From: Limnobacter thiooxidans
GTDB taxonomy: Bacteria; Pseudomonadota; Gammaproteobacteria; Burkholderiales; Burkholderiaceae_B
Reading direction: 5' to 3'
NCBI RefSeq assembly: GCF_036323495.1
Contig: NZ_AP028947.1
Span: forward strand, 1,860,001 to 1,924,000
Length of the DNA stretch: 64,000 nucleotides
Shown here: positions 8,728 through 16,803 of the stretch, piece by piece
Layout of the letters: each line of letters opens with the position of its first letter
How positions within the stretch are numbered: the first letter of the stretch is position 1
Translations under genes and position numbers: made by a program
The notes under the pieces: model-generated
The model's input: the letters and a program-made list of their open reading frames with translations, nothing else
Told to the model about the DNA's origin: nothing
Database searches by the model: none

Positions 8728-9804
8728 ATGAAGCGTGTAGTACCCAATTTAGCCATAGTTTTGACAGCAGTGGCAGCCGGTATGTTGATACAGGGTTGTG
8801 CCGCATCTAACCCGGATTACGATTCAAGTAAGCCTCACCACAGGCCTGATGGCTTCGTCAACTCAGACGGCACTACTGTTTCAAAACCCCTTTCTGACCT
8901 TTTGCGATGGTACAAGGAACGCTACGGCAAGGAACTACCTCCCCCGCCTGGCGAGTTTGTGGCCAGCTACGATGACTTTCCGCAAAAATCCTTTGACCAA
9001 AGTCAGTTAGACGCCTATTCGGACAAAACAGCCACATGGCTGGGACATGCCACGGTCATGGTGCGTGCGAATGGCTTCACCTTGCTCACAGACCCTCATT
9101 TTTCAGTGCGGGCTTTTCCGGTTCAATGGATGGGCCCTTCCCGAAAAGTGCGCTCACCAGCGCGCGTGGAAAACCTGCCCAAAATTGACGCTGTGGTGAT
9201 CAGCCACAGCCACTACGACCACCTTGATTACAACACGGTGGTCAAGCTGGCGGCCCAGCAACCTGACACGGTTTTTCTGGTGCCACTGGGACTGGAAAAA
9301 CTGCTGAAAAGTTGGGGAATCAAAAACGTCAAGGAACTGGATTGGTGGGACACCTACTCGATTGGAAACAACCAGATCACCTTCGTTCCTGCTTACCATT
9401 GGTCGGCGCGTACCCTGACAGACCGTAACAAATCCCTGTGGGGTGGCTGGACACTGAAAAACCCAGCCCTCAACTTTTATTTTTCAGGAGATACCGGCTA
9501 CAGCAAAGATTTCGAGGAAATAGGCAAACGCTTGGGGCCTTTCGATTTCAGTGCAATTGCCGTTGGTGCCTATGAACCACGCTGGTTCATGAAGGCTCAG
9601 CACATCAACCCTGACGAGGCAGTCAAGATCCACAAAGAGGTGGGCTCGAAACAATCCATGGGCATTCATTGGGGAACGTTTGAGCTGACCGATGAGCCAC
9701 TTGACCAACCTATCGGAGATGTGAAGAAGGCTTTGACCCTACAAGGGGTTGCTGAATCTGATTTCCGCTTGCTGGGCCATGGCGACACCATTGACCTGAA
9801 GTGA
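8728..9804 (+). CDS. lipoprotein MBL-fold metallohydrolase (NAPE-PLD/UlaG-like)
   Basis: A 358-residue metallo-beta-lactamase-fold enzyme anchored as a lipoprotein: the signal peptide ends in the lipobox LIQGC. The zinc motif HSHYDHLD lies at about residue 160, followed by the YHWSART region, FSGDTGY and GIHWGTFELTDEP near the C-terminus. This set is typical of the N-acyl-phosphatidylethanolamine-hydrolysing phospholipase D-like group. The ATG at 8728 has no clear ribosome site; a TTG two codons earlier is possible. It would act in the periplasm on the inner face of the envelope. Confidence 0.82.
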   Translation: MKRVVPNLAIVLTAVAAGMLIQGCAASNPDYDSSKPHHRPDGFVNSDGTTVSKPLSDLLRWYKERYGKELPPPPGEFVASYDDFPQKSFDQSQLDAYSDKTATWLGHATVMVRANGFTLLTDPHFSVRAFPVQWMGPSRKVRSPARVENLPKIDAVVISHSHYDHLDYNTVVKLAAQQPDTVFLVPLGLEKLLKSWGIKNVKELDWWDTYSIGNNQITFVPAYHWSARTLTDRNKSLWGGWTLKNPALNFYFSGDTGYSKDFEEIGKRLGPFDFSAIAVGAYEPRWFMKAQHINPDEAVKIHKEVGSKQSMGIHWGTFELTDEPLDQPIGDVKKALTLQGVAESDFRLLGHGDTIDLK

Positions 9805-9846
9805 CTTGACCTCAACAAATGTAAAAAAAAGAAAACTTTGTCTAGG

Positions 9847-10260
9847 TCAAATCAATTTGTTGAGTTGCGGCATGCAATGGCGAACCAACGCCATGGTCAA
9901 CACATCATGCAACTGGTCGTCCGTGGCCCGGTCTGAAAGAAAGTGAATACCGGCCACAGTGGCCCAAGCAGATTCAGACACCCTGAATGGCGTGTCCTGT
10001 ACAACCAGGATCTGTGTGCCGGCAGCGTACAAATCAAGCAAGGTGCTTTGCACCAAGGCGCTTGAACGCTGGAAGCTGGAACGCACCACCACAAGACCCA
10101 CATTCAGGTTTTCAGCAGCCAGTGCCAGTTCCTTGCCGGTTTGGCGTGGCAAGACCTCGTGCTGGCCCCACACGCGTTCTGAAGACGCACACAGCTTATC
10201 CAGCAGTTGCTTGTTGGGTTCGAGTACCACTACGCCGATTGAATCTTGAGCTGCTGCCAT
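9847..10260 (-). CDS. hypothetical protein, possibly a degenerate receiver-like fold
   Basis: A 137-residue cytoplasmic protein. Alternating hydrophobic strands (SIGVVVLEP, VGLVVVRSS, TQILVVQDTP) with helices between them resemble a response-regulator or flavodoxin-like fold. The position where a receiver would carry its phospho-acceptor aspartate reads VVVRSSF, so it would be a pseudo-receiver. The start at 10260 has AAGGCG upstream; the frame begins 21 codons earlier without support. The assignment is tentative and the function unknown. Confidence 0.55.
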   Translation of the reverse strand: MAAAQDSIGVVVLEPNKQLLDKLCASSERVWGQHEVLPRQTGKELALAAENLNVGLVVVRSSFQRSSALVQSTLLDLYAAGTQILVVQDTPFRVSESAWATVAGIHFLSDRATDDQLHDVLTMALVRHCMPQLNKLI

Positions 10261-10475
10261 TTGTTCGCCTTTTTTGTCTAGGACAACTTTTAGCATTTCA
10301 CCACAAGCCGATGAAGCGAGCAACCTAAATTACACTATGTGCTCAATTAAGAAACACAATGATGGCTGCGATAACTATTAACGCATAGTTTGAGACATTA
10401 CGGGCGCAAAGGTTCAAGCCGTTTTATCTGGAAACAGGAAAACACATTGACAATTCCGGACAAACTGCTGGCGGC

Positions 10476-11879
10476 TTAGCTCAAACCCAGATGCGGCTTT
10501 AAAAGCGAGTGCAGACGCAATTCGGCTCGAAGAGTTTTCAGGGTGACCAGCACACCACCAATTCGACGGTGAAGGAAAATGATTTCCTGCGGAGGTATCC
10601 TGAAATGCCTGGACATCATCTTGAGTGCGGCTGTTTGACCTACTCGGGCAGGCAGATCCGTGTCACCGAAACGATAAGCGCCACCAGGGGTGTACAAGCG
10701 TTCCGGAACAAGAGGGTCGAAAGGCTTACGGAAAGGTTCTACAATCAACTCGGTCAAATCTGCAAACCCCTCGAGGAAATCTCGTGGCGTATCACCGGAC
10801 ATCAAGCCGATTTCAAGTACGCCCTGGGCCACTTCCTTGCGATTGCCCTGTAGCGACCCCCGGACAATTTTGCCGTAGCTCTCGACAAAACTGTTTTGAA
10901 AGTTTCGGGTGGCCCCAAAATCCAGGGTAACGATTTGATCGTTTTCACCCTCTGGATCAATCCGTACCCGGTAATTGCCAAAATGTGGGTCAGTTTGCAC
11001 GAGCTTCCAATCAAAAAACTCGGTCACAAACAATTCCGCAAATGCGTTGGCCAGAGCATTTCGGCGAGCCTGTGATAGGGCCTGAACTTCTTTGGAGGCC
11101 ACGGAATATCCGGGTTCATAGCGGGTAGTCAATACCCGTTGCGCACAGAATTCCGGGTACACCTTGGGAACGATGAAACGGGGATTGCCCGACAGGCGCT
11201 CGTGAAAAGTCTCGGTGAAACGTCGTTCCTGGACATAATCACATTCACGCACCAGCATATCGCGCAATTCGTTGAACACATCGGTTAGGTCCAGTGCCTT
11301 TGGCGCCAGCCGAGTGGCGGATATCAAACGGGACAGGGTGCGAATGTCAGTGTCAATGGCACTTGCCACACCCGGGTATTGAATTTTGACCACCACCTGC
11401 TCGCCGGTGGCTTTGATGGTCGCCAAATGGGCCTGCCCCAGTGATGCAGCGGCAATTGGCTTGCGCTGAATGTCCAGCTTTGCGATGGTTCGCTCACCCA
11501 AGGCATCAATCAGTTGGGGCTCAACAAATGACCACGCCACGGCTGGTGTGTTGTCTTGCAAGGAAGCAAGTACCTCCACAGCCTCTTCCGGCAGGAAATA
11601 TTGGCCATACAGGGACAACATTTGACCGGCTTTCATGACACTGCCTTTCAGGCGGCCCAACTCATCAGCCAGTTCACGAGCCTGGGACCGGTAGAAGTTT
11701 CGGTTGGCCTCATCGCGGGATTCACCGCTCCTGAAGAAGTTACGAACTGTGTGGCCGGCAATTTTGGCACCCGCCCCAACACCCATGCGAGTCAAGGCCA
11801 CGTTGCGCTCAAAAGCACCAGTCTTGATGCGATCCAGTGTGTTCTCGTCCGAATTGTCGGGTTTGTCCTGCTCAGCCAT
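10476..11879 (-). CDS. ABC1/AarF (UbiB-like) kinase family protein
   Basis: A 467-residue atypical protein-kinase-like ATPase of the ABC1/ADCK family. The KxGQ motif reads KAGQM (after GSVM), the Ala-rich loop is PIAAASLGQAHLA, the lysine strand is VVVKIQYPG and the metal site is TLDFGATR. Family members support ubiquinone synthesis and lipid homeostasis. The true UbiB has C-terminal membrane helices, which I do not see here, and no ubiquinone genes are adjacent. It is therefore more like the soluble ABC1 proteins found beside lipid or stress genes. Confidence 0.85.
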   Translation of the reverse strand: MAEQDKPDNSDENTLDRIKTGAFERNVALTRMGVGAGAKIAGHTVRNFFRSGESRDEANRNFYRSQARELADELGRLKGSVMKAGQMLSLYGQYFLPEEAVEVLASLQDNTPAVAWSFVEPQLIDALGERTIAKLDIQRKPIAAASLGQAHLATIKATGEQVVVKIQYPGVASAIDTDIRTLSRLISATRLAPKALDLTDVFNELRDMLVRECDYVQERRFTETFHERLSGNPRFIVPKVYPEFCAQRVLTTRYEPGYSVASKEVQALSQARRNALANAFAELFVTEFFDWKLVQTDPHFGNYRVRIDPEGENDQIVTLDFGATRNFQNSFVESYGKIVRGSLQGNRKEVAQGVLEIGLMSGDTPRDFLEGFADLTELIVEPFRKPFDPLVPERLYTPGGAYRFGDTDLPARVGQTAALKMMSRHFRIPPQEIIFLHRRIGGVLVTLKTLRAELRLHSLLKPHLGLS

Positions 11880-11970
11880 GCCTGAGAAAATCCTTGCGAT
11901 TACAAATTAGGTTGGGCCACATTGTAGGGGCTTGCTGCCCCTGGCTGATGAAAAATCACTCTAATGCCAA

Positions 11971-13296
11971 CTACTTCATGAGCTTGCGCAAGGCACCGGG
12001 AGTGAAATCACCGGGGCGCACGGACACATTGAATTCAGTGGGTGGTTCTTCATTCTGAAATGCACTGAACACCGATCGTCTTGCATTTAGGTCATGCTGA
12101 ACCTCACCTGAGGTGTACAGGCCGGGGGCGTTATATGCCTGCATCAGGTACAACATCTTGACGCGCCAAAGCTCGCCCTTGGTGTCGTACTGGTCCATGA
12201 GGGCGACGTACCAGCTGTCTTCATCGATGTACATGGTGCGGCGGGAATAAATGTGTTCCGCACCCGGCTTCAGGGTGCCTTCAACCACCCAAACACGGTG
12301 CAGCTCAAAACGGGTCAACTCAGGCTTTAGAAAAGCATCGTTGACCATGTTCTCGTACTTGAGGCTTTTGTCGCTTAGCCGGTAGTTGTTGTAGGGAATC
12401 AGCATTTCTCGCTTGCCCAACAGCTTCCACTCAAACCGCTCAGGTGAACCGTTAAAGCCATAAATATCATCCACGGTACGCAGCGCATCGCTGTTGCCCG
12501 CAGGCGCAGCATGAACCAGTTCCGGCGCGCGCAATACGCGGCGCTGGCCAGAATTCACAACCCAGGCGTTGCGTGCATCGTCCTTGAAGTTGAGCGTGTC
12601 CATCACGAGCAAGGCTTCGCCCGACTGTGCAGAGGGCCGGGTTGATTCGCCAATCAGACCAAACAGCAAGGTTGTGCCTGCCTTGCCAATGGCGGGTGCC
12701 CAGGCAATGGTCTGGCTGCTGGCAAAAGCCAGGGGCTTGGTGCCATTGCCTGCCACAAAACTGGCTGTATGGGAGCGCATGCTTTGGGCCGGGCGGCGCA
12801 ACAGCGTATTCCACACGGCTTCCAGACCATTTTTGGGTTCAGGAAAAGGCACGCTCGTAGACTGCACCCCTTCCACGGCCAGGCCACCATGAGCCAGCTT
12901 CGGCTTGTTGCCCTCCATGTCGATGCTCATCATCATTTCAGGAGAAAAAGCGGCGGTTCTGTGGGTTTTGTAAACAGGGATGCTGTAACTGGAATAGCGT
13001 TTGAGAAGCGCGATTTGCCCTGCCGGCAACAACTTCTCATATTGCGCAAGGTTGGCCTGCGTGATGGTATACAAAGGCTTTTCTGCAGCAAATGGGTCGA
13101 GATACCCTTTTTTGGGATCAAACCCCACAGGTGCCTTGGTCAAGCCACCGGTCCATTCCGGAATGGTACCCGCCGCGTTGCCGGCCATTTCAGCACCCAA
13201 GGCATTGATCTTGGGACCTTGAGCCCAGGCGCTGTTGCTGCCCAACACAAGGCAAACCACTGAGGCAGCAAGGCCCCGCAATAACATCGACTGCAT
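11971..13296 (-). CDS. DUF1329 family secreted protein
   Basis: A 441-residue exported protein with a standard signal peptide ending at SAWAQG. The segment IPEWTGGLTKAPVGFDP and the later YDTKGELWRVKMLYLMQAYN fit the DUF1329 family of periplasmic or outer-membrane beta-sheet proteins. Members often sit near RND transporters or fatty-acid/alkane genes, but no such neighbours occur here. The mature part is rich in predicted strands. The molecular role is not known. Confidence 0.8.
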   Translation of the reverse strand: MQSMLLRGLAASVVCLVLGSNSAWAQGPKINALGAEMAGNAAGTIPEWTGGLTKAPVGFDPKKGYLDPFAAEKPLYTITQANLAQYEKLLPAGQIALLKRYSSYSIPVYKTHRTAAFSPEMMMSIDMEGNKPKLAHGGLAVEGVQSTSVPFPEPKNGLEAVWNTLLRRPAQSMRSHTASFVAGNGTKPLAFASSQTIAWAPAIGKAGTTLLFGLIGESTRPSAQSGEALLVMDTLNFKDDARNAWVVNSGQRRVLRAPELVHAAPAGNSDALRTVDDIYGFNGSPERFEWKLLGKREMLIPYNNYRLSDKSLKYENMVNDAFLKPELTRFELHRVWVVEGTLKPGAEHIYSRRTMYIDEDSWYVALMDQYDTKGELWRVKMLYLMQAYNAPGLYTSGEVQHDLNARRSVFSAFQNEEPPTEFNVSVRPGDFTPGALRKLMK

Positions 13297-13326
13297 TTTG
13301 TCTCCTGCTTATATTTGGTGTTTTGT

Positions 13327-14208
13327 CTACTTTACCGCACTGGCGGGGCGCGCAAACAAAACCCGGCAAAAGTCAGCACCTTTGCCAGAACAAGCGGGTA
13401 TTTGGGCAGCGTAATCGCTGGGCTTCAACACCTGGCAAGCCATCCCCAGGGATTCCATGGCCAACTGCAAATGGCCTGCCGTTTCAAAGTGCAGGTGCAC
13501 CCTGCCCCTGACAAATACACTCAAACCTGCCACGAAGGCTTGAGCAAGTGGATCTGCGTTCTGGGCCTGCAAGTGAATATCCGAAAGGTAGACGCCGTGC
13601 TTGAACTGCGCCAGGGTGTGTGAAATGCGCGCCCAAAGATTCAACACGGAATCCTGGTCGAAGTAATTCAACAAACCTTCAGTCACGATGGCCAAGCCTT
13701 TTTTCGGATCAAGCTGGGCGACCAGCGCATCAAGGCTTTCAGGACCTGTGTCTGCAAAGGCGTCCACAACTTGCACATGATGATTGGGGCAGACACTGAG
13801 GCGCTGGGCCAACAGCTTTTTTTTCTGGGCAACCATGCCGGGCAAATCGGCTTCGATGTACGTGATTTTGTCGCCATAGCGCTCAACAAACCGGCTGCCA
13901 CGGGGCGACAGGCCCGCTGCAATTTCGACAACCTGGCTCACCTTTCCAGACTCAATCAACTCGGTCAGGTGATGGTCTATCAGATCGTGACGAGCCAGTA
14001 AAAAATCTTCCAGCGTGGGGCCACCCAAACTTCTGGAAAGGAACATGGAAGGTGCCAATGCAATGTGCAAGGCGCTGGCCGGCATGGACTTCAACTCCGG
14101 GATTGATCGGCCACTGCTTTGCCAGACCTGCCCTGTGTACAAGGCTGTAGGGCTGATGCGGGCAGCAGTCAACCACTGCGAGGCGATATTTTTAACCAAG
14201 GCGACCAC
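13327..14208 (-). CDS. class I SAM-dependent methyltransferase (LCM/TcmP-like)
   Basis: A 293-residue methyltransferase of the leucine-carboxyl-methyltransferase superfamily, which includes TcmP-like O-methyltransferases. The SAM motif is VVEIAAGLSPRGSRF, followed by the acidic strand TYIEADLPGMVAQKK and the later GLAIVTEGLLNYFDQDSV block. It is the last gene of a tight minus-strand run; its ATG follows the DUF2237 stop after two bases. The acceptor substrate is unknown. Confidence 0.8.
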   Translation of the reverse strand: MVALVKNIASQWLTAARISPTALYTGQVWQSSGRSIPELKSMPASALHIALAPSMFLSRSLGGPTLEDFLLARHDLIDHHLTELIESGKVSQVVEIAAGLSPRGSRFVERYGDKITYIEADLPGMVAQKKKLLAQRLSVCPNHHVQVVDAFADTGPESLDALVAQLDPKKGLAIVTEGLLNYFDQDSVLNLWARISHTLAQFKHGVYLSDIHLQAQNADPLAQAFVAGLSVFVRGRVHLHFETAGHLQLAMESLGMACQVLKPSDYAAQIPACSGKGADFCRVLFARPASAVK

Positions 14209-14210
14209 CT

Positions 14211-14591
14211 TTAGGCAAGTGCGTGTTCAAGCAGAGTTTCCAGGGGAACAAATTGCAACGCTGTTTCGTTGGTCCCCTCAAGATACACCGGTGGGGCCAC
14301 ACCTGCCTTGTATGCCTCCAGCCACCGTGAGGCACAGACACACCAGCGGTCGCCAGGTTTCAAACCGACAAAGCGGTATTGCGGCTGGGGGCTGACCAGG
14401 TCATTGCCCATGCGCAATTGAAATTCGAGAAACTCCTGGGTGACCTTGGCGCACACCAGGTGGCGCCCCACGTCATTTGGACCGGTGCTGCAGCAACCGT
14501 CACGCAGAAAACCGGTCAGGGGCGAATAGGAACAGGCCAGCAGTGGTCCGCCCAGAACATTTTTGTCCTGCTTTTCAGTGACATTTGGCAT
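14211..14591 (-). CDS. DUF2237 family protein
   Basis: A 126-residue small protein with the DUF2237 hallmarks: NVLGGPLLACS at the N-terminus, GFLRDGCCSTGPNDVGRHLVC and GDRWCVCASRW. The conserved cysteines in these blocks suggest metal binding or redox activity, but no activity is established for the family. It lies between the hotdog thioesterase (three bases upstream) and the methyltransferase, so it is part of one transcript. Confidence 0.85.
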   Translation of the reverse strand: MPNVTEKQDKNVLGGPLLACSYSPLTGFLRDGCCSTGPNDVGRHLVCAKVTQEFLEFQLRMGNDLVSPQPQYRFVGLKPGDRWCVCASRWLEAYKAGVAPPVYLEGTNETALQFVPLETLLEHALA

Positions 14592-14594
14592 GGT

Positions 14595-15044
14595 TTACTT
14601 TGACCCGGGAATTGGAACGACAGCCATGGTGAGGCGGGAAATACAAGTCAGCTTGCCTTGATCGTCGTGCAGTTCAATGTTCCAGACCTGCGAACTTTTA
14701 CCAGCGTGCCACAACGTGGCGGTACCCGTGACTTTGCCGCTTCGCACGCCACGCACGTGGTTGGCATTCACCTCTTGCCCCACACAGTAAAACTTGCTGT
14801 TGTCCACCAGCAGATTGGCAGCCACGCTGCCCAGTGTTTCCGCCAGCACCACGTTGGCCCCGCCGTGTACCAGCCCAAAGGGCTGAAACGTACGTTGGTC
14901 GGCGGGCATGGTGCCACGAATGAAATCGTGCCCTACTTCGGTGATTTGAATGCCCATGGCCTCGCAGGCCGTGTTTTTGCACATGGCATTCATGTGCTCC
15001 AGGTTAGGAGTGGAAAACCAGATAGGTTGCTGATCGTTTTGCAT
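14595..15044 (-). CDS. hotdog-fold thioesterase (PaaI/YdiI type)
   Basis: A 149-residue hotdog enzyme likely to hydrolyse an acyl-CoA thioester. The family motif LVHGGANVVLAETLGS contains the HGG turn and the catalytic glutamate of the PaaI/YdiI group, and the C-terminal strand pattern LTCISRLTMAVV fits. The preceding region RTFQPFGLVHGG is also typical. It is cotranscribed with DUF2237 and methyltransferase genes. The acyl-CoA substrate cannot be told. Confidence 0.85.
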   Translation of the reverse strand: MQNDQQPIWFSTPNLEHMNAMCKNTACEAMGIQITEVGHDFIRGTMPADQRTFQPFGLVHGGANVVLAETLGSVAANLLVDNSKFYCVGQEVNANHVRGVRSGKVTGTATLWHAGKSSQVWNIELHDDQGKLTCISRLTMAVVPIPGSK

Positions 15045-15092
15045 GCTGCGGTGTCTCTTGGGTTTGGTTGTTTTCCATTTTAGGCATGCAAA

Positions 15093-15833
15093 TCAGACTT
15101 TGGGAGACACCTCGATGAGTTTGGCCACGGTATTGGACAAATTCAAACCGGTTTCTTCTTTCAGCACAGCACAATTGGCATGCAAATCGGCCTGTGCAGA
15201 CGTGAAACCTGCACCCACATGGGCCAGCGCAATCACATTGCCGCTGGTGCATGGGGGCAAGGCAATTGCATGACCATCAAAGGCATCCAGCAAGCGCTGT
15301 TTGCTTTGCGCAGAATCCTTTTGATTACTCAGCAGATTGCCAACCAGGTAGCCTTGTTCATTCAGACGTGCCTTGCAGTTGAGATAAAACGCGGTGGAAT
15401 TCAGGGGCCCAACTTTGGCTTTGCCGTCAAAACCATCCACCATGATCAGGTCAAACTGGCGTGTGCTGGTGGTCATGAAATCGGCACCACACGCCACTTC
15501 GACCTGAAAATTGGGGGTGAATGGGGGCAACTTGAAATGCATTTGCGCAGCAGCCACCACGGCATGGGAAATTTCAACCACCGTGATTTTGCAATTGGGC
15601 CGGTGCTTGTGCAAAAACTTGGGCAAAGCTCCAACACCCAAGCCGATGAACAAGGCACTGCGGGGCCAATTGGGGTCGGGGTTCAACAACAGCGGTGCCA
15701 TCATTTCCCGCGTGTATTCAAGTTCAAGCGCATAGGGACGAGCAATGCGCATGGCGCCCTGCACCCAGTCACTGCCAAAGTGGAGTTGGCGAACGCCTTT
15801 TTCTTCGCTGATCAGTATGTCCATAGGGCGCAA
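15093..15833 (-). CDS. spermidine-synthase-like methyltransferase-fold protein
   Basis: A 246-residue protein of the spermidine synthase superfamily. The cofactor loop is ALFIGLGVGALPKFL, the acidic ribose-binding strand is ITVVEISHAVV and the catalytic-region motif is LIMVDGFDGKA. It lacks the usual polyamine-site signature and no SAM decarboxylase is nearby, so true spermidine synthesis is uncertain. The ATG at 15824 is an alternative start three codons in. It heads the minus-strand run that ends in the LCM-type methyltransferase. Confidence 0.75.
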   Translation of the reverse strand: MRPMDILISEEKGVRQLHFGSDWVQGAMRIARPYALELEYTREMMAPLLLNPDPNWPRSALFIGLGVGALPKFLHKHRPNCKITVVEISHAVVAAAQMHFKLPPFTPNFQVEVACGADFMTTSTRQFDLIMVDGFDGKAKVGPLNSTAFYLNCKARLNEQGYLVGNLLSNQKDSAQSKQRLLDAFDGHAIALPPCTSGNVIALAHVGAGFTSAQADLHANCAVLKEETGLNLSNTVAKLIEVSPKV

Positions 15834-15868
15834 GAATAACTGATTTGCGGATTGTTTTACTCGCCTGT

Positions 15869-16669
15869 TTATTCAAACAGCGCTTGCCCCATGCGCAATT
15901 GGCCCCCCTCTTCCATTCCTGGCACCAGCTTCCAGCTTGGGGGTACAAACAACACGATGGTAGAGCCATGTTCAAACCAGCCCAACTCCTCACCCTTGCG
16001 GATGGGTGCGTGGGTGTTTACGCGTTGTGGGCCCGTGTAATTCTGGTTGAACACCTGCCCGGTGCAATGCAGGCGAATGCCCGCCACCAGAATGGCGGCC
16101 ACCGGCACGATGGCAAACGGTTCGCCTTGAACAGTGTGGCCACTCAACACGGCACGTTCATTTTTACAGAACAGCTTTTCAACACGCTTCAAGGCCACCG
16201 GGTTGACATTCCAGGTGTCGCCATGAATGTAATCCACTTGATTGATCACGCCATCAAGCGGCGAATGCATGCGGTGGTACATGCTCGCTGTGATTCGGAT
16301 GGTGACATAGCGGCAGCCCTGAAATTTCAAGGCCAATTCGGGGTTCACCAAGAGTTCTTCAATGCCGTAGGCAAAGCCTTTCACCTGCAACAGCCTGCCA
16401 TTTTCAACAATGCCGTGTGCCCCCAGAATGCCGTCGCAGGGGCTGGTGCCCAATGCGGTTGAATCAATTGGACGTGCGCCTGGCTTCAAGGTACGGGTGA
16501 AGCAGTCGTGGATGGAATTGAATTGCTTCTTCTGGGCTTCCTGCAAATTCAGGTCAGTAAACTGCTTCCACAACCACAAAGCGGGCTGGGCAAACCACGG
16601 GTTTTGGATCTTGCTGATTTTGCCCATCAACCAGGAACTGAACAGCCGCGGAATGCGATTGGTCAACAT
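15869..16669 (-). CDS. psd: phosphatidylserine decarboxylase
   Basis: A pyruvoyl enzyme converting phosphatidylserine to phosphatidylethanolamine at the inner membrane. PCDGILG and the histidine motif YHRMHSPLDG supply the aspartate and histidine of the self-cleavage triad, and the processing site reads FEHGST with S236 becoming the pyruvoyl group. Escherichia coli has LGST at that place, so leucine is replaced by histidine here. The frame stays open far upstream (to 17122), but homology begins near MLTNRIPRLF, and the ATG at 16669 has GGAAAG upstream. The 266-residue length is slightly shorter than the usual 280-320, so an upstream start remains possible. Confidence 0.85.
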   Translation of the reverse strand: MLTNRIPRLFSSWLMGKISKIQNPWFAQPALWLWKQFTDLNLQEAQKKQFNSIHDCFTRTLKPGARPIDSTALGTSPCDGILGAHGIVENGRLLQVKGFAYGIEELLVNPELALKFQGCRYVTIRITASMYHRMHSPLDGVINQVDYIHGDTWNVNPVALKRVEKLFCKNERAVLSGHTVQGEPFAIVPVAAILVAGIRLHCTGQVFNQNYTGPQRVNTHAPIRKGEELGWFEHGSTIVLFVPPSWKLVPGMEEGGQLRMGQALFE

Positions 16670-16803
16670 GAAATTGACACTTTCCTGCAATTGAACGCGC
16701 GCAGTTTGAATAGAAGAATGTACCTGAGGATTTTTGTGCAATTTAATCAGCCTGTCACCGAGATGGCGTACAACCATACCTGTTGTATTTGACAGAAATG
16801 TGT

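Noticed and set aside
9838..10286. TTGTCTAGG(T/A)CAA at 9838-9850 and 10274-10286 flanking the receiver-like gene, as possible attachment or insertion repeats
   Set aside because: Only 13 bases with one mismatch, the left copy overlaps the stop codon, and the gene shows no sign of transfer; coincidence is likely.
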